This document shows, piece after piece, positions 60,684 through 64,000 of a stretch of 64,000 nucleotides of DNA (the stretch's first letter is position 1; the number at the start of each line of letters is the position of its first letter). The position numbers were made by a program, and so were the translations under genes. This DNA comes from Clostridiales bacterium (GTDB lineage Bacteria > Bacillota > Clostridia > Oscillospirales > Oscillospiraceae). The notes beneath the pieces are model-generated. The model was not told the DNA's origin, did not search any database, and saw nothing but the letters and a program-made list of their open reading frames with translations. The stretch lies in assembly GCA_020859945.1 (NCBI GenBank), contig JAJBVG010000050.1, positions 17,155 through 81,154 of the forward strand. The letters are read 5' to 3'.

Positions 60684-60872
60684 ATGCACAAGGAAGAAAC
60701 GGAAAAGCTGCCCCTCTGCCCGCTGCTGTCTATGACCCATGAGGGCGGCTGTCGCTGTTGGGGTGACATGTGCGCCTGGTGGAGCGGCTGTCGGTGCGCG
60801 GTGCAGGCCCTGGAGGACCTGCTGGTGCAGTTGGACAGTGTCAACGCGAGTTTGGCGGATTCGGGAGACTGA
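60684..60872 (+). CDS. Small Cys-rich element protein
   Basis: 62 residues with strong RBS AAAGGAAGG. Seven cysteines, in order CPLL, CRC, MC, GCRC, with WWSGC between, suggesting a metal-binding knuckle. Short proteins with a CPLL...CAWW...C pattern occur next to primases in Firmicute phages and islands; function unknown. Confidence 0.68.
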   Translation: MHKEETEKLPLCPLLSMTHEGGCRCWGDMCAWWSGCRCAVQALEDLLVQLDSVNASLADSGD

Positions 60873-60964
60873 CCCCGCCGCCCCGAGCCAGAGGCCGGAT
60901 TCCGGGCGGGACAAGGCCCCACGAAGGGCGGTGCGGACGATTTCAGCCGAAAATTCGCAAAAAG

Positions 60965-61004
60965 AAACCCGCCCGAAAGTATCTTGCAACCTTCGAGCGG
61001 GTTT
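60965..61004. terminator. Hairpin next to the tRNA fragment
   Basis: AAACCCGC and GCGGGTTT pair over about 24 bases with an inner CGAAAG/CTTCG stem. It lies just beyond the 3' end of the tRNA fragment on the minus strand, where a tRNA terminator is expected; it may also end the plus-strand primase transcript. Confidence 0.7.
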
Positions 61005-61008
61005 TACA

Positions 61009-61032
61009 TGGCAGCGGGAGAAGGATTCGAAT
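61009..61032 (-). other. tRNA 3'-end fragment, attachment-site half (attL/attR)
   Basis: On the minus strand: T-loop TTCGAAT, stem CCTTC, acceptor TCCCGCT, discriminator G and CCA. The 5' T-stem (TAGAA) does not pair with CCTTC and no tRNA body follows, so this is only a tRNA 3' end. It is the usual scar of tyrosine-integrase insertion into a tRNA gene. The integrase begins 140 bases away. tRNA identity not determined. Confidence 0.78.
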
Positions 61033-61174
61033 TCTACCGCCGCTCGTTATCCATCGTCATTGAGTATCAACAAACGCGGAAACCACCCGGAAAAAGCCAC
61101 TTTTCGGCCTTTATTTGTTATCTGTCGTTATCTGTCCCCGCACCCGTAAGGGAAACAATAAGGGAAAACTTTTC

Positions 61175-62386
61175 TCACCGCGGAGCGGATGCGGCCTGTA
61201 TGTACCGCTCCATGCGCTGGGCGCTGTCGTCCTTCATGCGCTGGGAGACGTGGCCGTACACGTCCAGGGTGAAGGCGGCGGTGGCATGGCCTAGATTCCC
61301 CTGGACGGTTTTCACGTCGTCCCCGTTCTGGAGGGACAGGACGGCAAAGGTGTGGCGGAGGTCGTGGACCCGGCTCTCTGGTGCGCCGATCTGGGCGGCC
61401 AGCTTCTTGTAGTGATTATAGACCGTCTGGGGGCTGAGGTGTCCCCCGGTGGCTGTGGTGAACACCAGGGCGGTCTCCCGCTCGCTGTCGGTGCGCCACG
61501 CCTCCCACAGCTCCCCCGCCTGGAGGCGCTGGGCGGCCTGTTCCCGTTTCCGCCGCTCCAACAGGGCCATGACGCTGCCCGCTGCATGGATGGTCCTGGC
61601 CTTGTCGTTTTTCAGCGGGGCAAAGGTGAATCCTCCATCCCGGAGCGGGCGTTTCTGAAGCTGCTTGCAGATGCGGAGGGACCCGGCGGCAAAGTCCACA
61701 CAGTCCCAGGTGAGGCCCATCGCCTCCGCCTCCCGGAGACCGGTAAAGAGAATAACCTTCAAAAGAATTTCGTACTCATCCCCGGCGGAGACCTGGAGGA
61801 AGGCCCGCACCTGTTCATCTGTCAGGGGGACGATCTCCCGGCGCTGCACCTTTGGCAGCGTGACCCGCTGGGCGGGGTTGTCCCGGAGGTAGCCCACCTG
61901 TACCGCCGTTGAGAGGCACTTTGTCAGGATACCGTGGATGTTCCGCACCGTCTTAGCGGCCAGCCCCTCCCGCTGGAGGGCATTATAAAACGCCTGAATC
62001 TGCGGCACTGTCAGGGCGGACAGCTTCACCGCGCCCAGGGCGGGAAGGATGTGATTATTACAGGCGGCCCGGTAGTGCTTGACGGTCAAATATTTCTTGT
62101 CGCCCGTGTATTCGTCCAGCCATATCTCCACCCACCGGCGGAGGGTGATCTTCGAGGGCTGGAAGTAGTCGCCCCGGCTGACCTCCAGCGTGGCGGCCTG
62201 GAGCTTCTCCCGGACTTCCTTCTGTGTCTTGCCGGTAATGCTGCGCTGAATCTGCTTGCCGGTGCCGGGGTCTGTCCCGACGGTGAAGCGGGCCTCCCAG
62301 AACTGGTATTGCTTCCCGTTCCGGGTGACGGTCTTTTTCCGAATGGACCCCGCTCCAGAGGCGGCCTTTTTCGTCGTTCCTGCCAT
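61175..62386 (-). CDS. int: Tyrosine recombinase (integrase)
   Basis: 403 residues from ATG 62386 (GGGGAGTG upstream). N-terminal AP2-like arm-binding domain with KYYQFWEARFTVG-type sequence (here GKQYQFWEARFTVG), a core-binding domain (about 75-165), and the catalytic domain with Arg in TGLREAEAM, HDLRHTFAV (H-x-x-R), GHATAAFTLDVYGH (final His and the Tyr nucleophile). Transcribed towards the tRNA fragment, as in Tn916-like elements. It should catalyse insertion and excision of the right-hand element. Confidence 0.94.
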   Translation of the reverse strand: MAGTTKKAASGAGSIRKKTVTRNGKQYQFWEARFTVGTDPGTGKQIQRSITGKTQKEVREKLQAATLEVSRGDYFQPSKITLRRWVEIWLDEYTGDKKYLTVKHYRAACNNHILPALGAVKLSALTVPQIQAFYNALQREGLAAKTVRNIHGILTKCLSTAVQVGYLRDNPAQRVTLPKVQRREIVPLTDEQVRAFLQVSAGDEYEILLKVILFTGLREAEAMGLTWDCVDFAAGSLRICKQLQKRPLRDGGFTFAPLKNDKARTIHAAGSVMALLERRKREQAAQRLQAGELWEAWRTDSERETALVFTTATGGHLSPQTVYNHYKKLAAQIGAPESRVHDLRHTFAVLSLQNGDDVKTVQGNLGHATAAFTLDVYGHVSQRMKDDSAQRMERYIQAASAPR

Positions 62387-62428
62387 GCTGTACACTCCCC
62401 TCCCCTGTGGGTTTTGCTCTCCGCTGTG

Positions 62429-62842
62429 TTACTCCGCCGATTCCTCAGCGCGGAGCTGTTTTCTGTACTCCGCCACAAGTTCCTGATTCAGCGGCTTTTT
62501 CTCGTATTTGCCGGAGGCCACCAGGTCGTCCGCAAAATCGACCAGCTTTTGCAGCCCCTGGGCGTTGAGCTGTCGGGCGGTTTGGGTCAGCGCCTCCATC
62601 TGTGGGTCGCCGTCGGTGATGGTCAGGTGCATGTCCTCCCCTGTGTCCCATCCCATCAGCTCAACCGGCGAAATTTGCAAAATCTCAGACAGACGGGCGA
62701 TTTTATCGCGCCTCATGTTGGAAATATAGCCGGTTTCCCACTTTTTCACAGTGCTTTTGCTGACGCCGACATAATTTCCGACCTGCTCCAATGTCAGGCC
62801 CAGTTCTGTCCGGCGGGCTTTGATGCGGTCTTTCACTTCCAT
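62429..62842 (-). CDS. XRE-family repressor of the right element
   Basis: 137 residues. HTH at residues 10-65 (LTLEQVGNYVGVSKSTVKKWE). C-terminal half from about residue 82 (EALTQTARQLNAQGLQKLVD, ADDLVASGKYEKKPL) nearly matches that of 57218-57634. RBS GGAGGGG. Between int and the divergent early genes, the classical repressor position. Confidence 0.89.
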   Translation of the reverse strand: MEVKDRIKARRTELGLTLEQVGNYVGVSKSTVKKWETGYISNMRRDKIARLSEILQISPVELMGWDTGEDMHLTITDGDPQMEALTQTARQLNAQGLQKLVDFADDLVASGKYEKKPLNQELVAEYRKQLRAEESAE

Positions 62843-62865
62843 AGATTATCCCCTCCTATAGCTAT

Positions 62866-62894
62866 ACTATATCATATGAGTTTCCTATTTGCAA
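62866..62894 (-). promoter_or_regulatory. Promoter of the right-element repressor
   Basis: Minus strand TTGCAA, 17 bases, TATAGT. GTTTCC at 62880-62885 lies inside the spacer, so binding there would block the promoter (autorepression). Confidence 0.68.
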
Positions 62895-62933
62895 CATTTT
62901 TTTCGTAAAAAACGAAAAAGTTTCCTTTTGTGC

Positions 62934-62962
62934 TTGACAAGAGCGGCGATAGGGAGTATAAT
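62934..62962 (+). promoter_or_regulatory. Full-consensus early promoter of the right element
   Basis: TTGACA, 17 bases, TATAAT. Flanked by GTTTCC (62920-62925) and CCTAAAGGAAAC (62971-62982), likely repressor sites. Confidence 0.88.
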
Positions 62963-62999
62963 CAAAGTGTCCTAAAGGAAACGAAAGGAGGCCAGAGGA

Positions 63000-63224
63000 A
63001 TGGACGCAAACAAGTTGCGGTATTTTATTGCAGACCGCGGAGAGACCCTTTCCACCTATGAAATGGCGCTGGGGATTAGCAAGACCGCCTTGTATCGCAA
63101 GATGAAAGGCAAGACGGAGTTCACGCGGGAGGAAATCGAAAAGACGATCCACTTTTTGAATCTTTCCAAAGAGGACACCATGTCTATTTTTTTTCGCTCA
63201 GAAAGTTTCCTAAAAGAAACATAG
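63000..63224 (+). CDS. Small Cro-like DNA-binding protein
   Basis: 74 residues from ATG with AAAGGAGG upstream. A helix-turn-helix is visible in MALGISKTALYRKMKGKTEF. The product is short, basic and first in the early transcript, as expected of a Cro-type regulator. Its final codons contain a perfect-armed palindrome (63205-63220). Confidence 0.76.
   Translation: MDANKLRYFIADRGETLSTYEMALGISKTALYRKMKGKTEFTREEIEKTIHFLNLSKEDTMSIFFRSESFLKET
63205..63220. promoter_or_regulatory. Repressor-site palindrome inside coding sequence
   Basis: GTTTCCTAAAAGAAAC, matching the GTTTCC / CCTAAAGGAAAC sites around the early promoter. It ends two bases before the stop of the Cro-like gene and about 20 bases before the next start. 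Confidence 0.6.
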
Positions 63225-63240
63225 CAAAAGGAGGACCCCC

Positions 63241-63552
63241 ATGTCCCTAAGCAAACAGGAACAGGAAACCATCATCACCTACAACGAGGCGGAGGCCACA
63301 GCCAACGTCTACACCCACAACCGGGCCTTGCGGCGCAGACTGGAGGCGCTGGCAAACGAGCGGCCAGAGAATTGCCGCCTGAGCCGGACCTTCCCCTCTG
63401 GCGCGGTAGAGTACACCGTACCCAAACAGTGGGTGAAGCTCACCCCGCCCCGTCAAATGTCCGCCGAACAGCGGGAGGCCATGCGGGAGAGGGGCCGGAA
63501 ATGGGCTTCTGAGCGCTGGAGCAAGGATAACAGTCCATGTGAGACGACTTGA
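63241..63552 (+). CDS. Unknown phage/ICE early protein
   Basis: 103 residues; AAAGGAGG upstream. Opens with KQEQETIITYNEAEATANVY and is rich in Arg and Glu, with a mixed helical and strand pattern. Proteins of this look are common in Firmicute prophages and conjugative elements; no function known to me. Confidence 0.7.
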   Translation: MSLSKQEQETIITYNEAEATANVYTHNRALRRRLEALANERPENCRLSRTFPSGAVEYTVPKQWVKLTPPRQMSAEQREAMRERGRKWASERWSKDNSPCETT

Positions 63553-63638
63553 CAGCGCCGGGATGGGCTGGAATACCCCGGAGCGGTTCCCGCTCCAAAA
63601 CGGCCCGACACTCCAGAGGGAACGGAGGTGAGAACCGA

Positions 63639-63827
63639 ATGGAGAAAGCAACGTTGTCTGTGACGGAGCTGGCCCGTGAGCTGGACATCTGCGAGACCAA
63701 CGCTTACCGGCTGGTGAAGCGGGCGGACTTCCCCGCCTTTCAGTTGGGGAGCCGGTGGGTCATCCCCCGCCGGGAGCTGCTGGACTGGCTGGCACGTCAG
63801 GCAGAAGAAAAAGCCCCCCTGTGCTGA
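63639..63827 (+). CDS. Excisionase-like HTH_17 protein
   Basis: 62 residues from ATG 63639 (GGAGGTGAG upstream). TVTELARELDI-type opening (here LSVTELARELDICETNAY) and FQLGSRWVIPRRELLDWL, the winged MerR/excisionase fold. Such proteins set the direction of integrase action. Next to int and a repressor this assignment is reasonable, but HTH_17 proteins can have other roles. Confidence 0.8.
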   Translation: MEKATLSVTELARELDICETNAYRLVKRADFPAFQLGSRWVIPRRELLDWLARQAEEKAPLC

Positions 63828-63930
63828 CCACGACCACGGCACACAGAGAGGCTTGTACAAACCAACCATAGAGGGCTGATTTGTGTTTAGTTTACCGCAA
63901 ATCGCCCCGCACGTCAAGAAAGGATTCAGA

Positions 63931-64000
63931 ATGATAGCGATTTTTCAATGTAGCTTTACAATAGATGTGAGACCAGGGTATAGAAAAAGGCGATTGAGTT
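63931..64000 (+). CDS. Possible gene start cut by the window edge
   Basis: ATG at 63931 with AAAGGA upstream opens a frame of 23 codons to the edge. Composition is lower in GC than the neighbours. Too short for identification. Confidence 0.3.
   Translation, partial: MIAIFQCSFTIDVRPGYRKRRLS

Noticed and set aside
56153..61032. Skin-type element interrupting sigK
   Set aside because: sigK is complete from region 1.2-like start to region 4, and the accessory block begins after its stop codon.
61009..61100. Complete tRNA gene on the minus strand
   Set aside because: Only the T-loop, 3' stem, acceptor strand and CCA are present; the 5' T-stem does not pair and no D-arm or anticodon arm follows. 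It is a 3' fragment.

Overview
The window is a high-GC, densely coded stretch of a spore-forming Firmicute chromosome, most likely a Clostridia/Oscillospirales gut-type bacterium (an inference from gene content, base composition and synteny; no 16S is present). Supporting evidence is the spoIIIA operon, an SpoIIIE/FtsK translocase, a sigma-K gene with an apparent pro-sequence, the ffs-dnaX-ybaB order, and many consensus sigma-A promoters with 17-base spacers.

Layout. 1-3912 (minus): spoIIIAA to spoIIIAG, the last cut by the window edge. 4.0-9.7 kb: CYTH protein, divergent MocR-type regulator, a G5/3D-domain cell-wall protein, a lysophospholipase-like hydrolase and a PdaA-like lipoprotein. 9.8-24.5 kb (mostly minus): an esterase behind a 340-base structured leader, spoIIIE, uppP, an M18 aminopeptidase, the coupled operon ABC-F / YdcF-like / prfA / Sua5 / coaE, then ddl-murF. 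24.7-28.1 kb (plus): SRP RNA, dnaX, ybaB, acylphosphatase, small membrane protein. 28.2-31.1 kb (minus): hemB-hemL and a YgjP-like peptidase. 31.4-36.8 kb: DUF1538 membrane protein with a double PII-like protein, a hairpin-rich intergenic block, an Ig-like surface protein and cca. 37-43.4 kb: pfkA, nitrilase, HAD phosphatase, chromate-transporter homologue, shikimate kinase, second lysophospholipase-like hydrolase. 43.5-47.6 kb: a three-gene LRR / DUF2201 VWA-like / MoxR AAA+ locus. 48-56 kb: trpS, TagO/WecA-like transferase, three small unknown genes, phosphodiesterase, coaX, amidase, and a folate operon (HD protein, folP, folB-folK fusion, folA). 56.1 kb: sigK.

From about 56.9 kb to the right edge the DNA is accessory. 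A left block holds an XRE regulator, PH-domain protein, P4-family primase-helicase and a small Cys-rich protein. A right block starts at the 3' fragment of a tRNA gene (61009-61032) and carries a tyrosine integrase, a second XRE regulator and divergent early genes including an excisionase-like protein; it runs out of the window. The two XRE proteins share a near-identical C-terminal segment, so the blocks may be related elements in tandem.

The most unusual signals are non-coding: two copies of a 160-197 base terminal-inverted-repeat element with compensatory stem changes, a run of hairpins bracketed by duplicate terminator hairpins (33.7-34.0 kb), heptamer-repeat arrays in five gene gaps, an unclassified structured leader (10.7-11.1 kb), and a 99-base inverted repeat just after the primase. 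No CRISPR array, rRNA or intact tRNA gene was seen.
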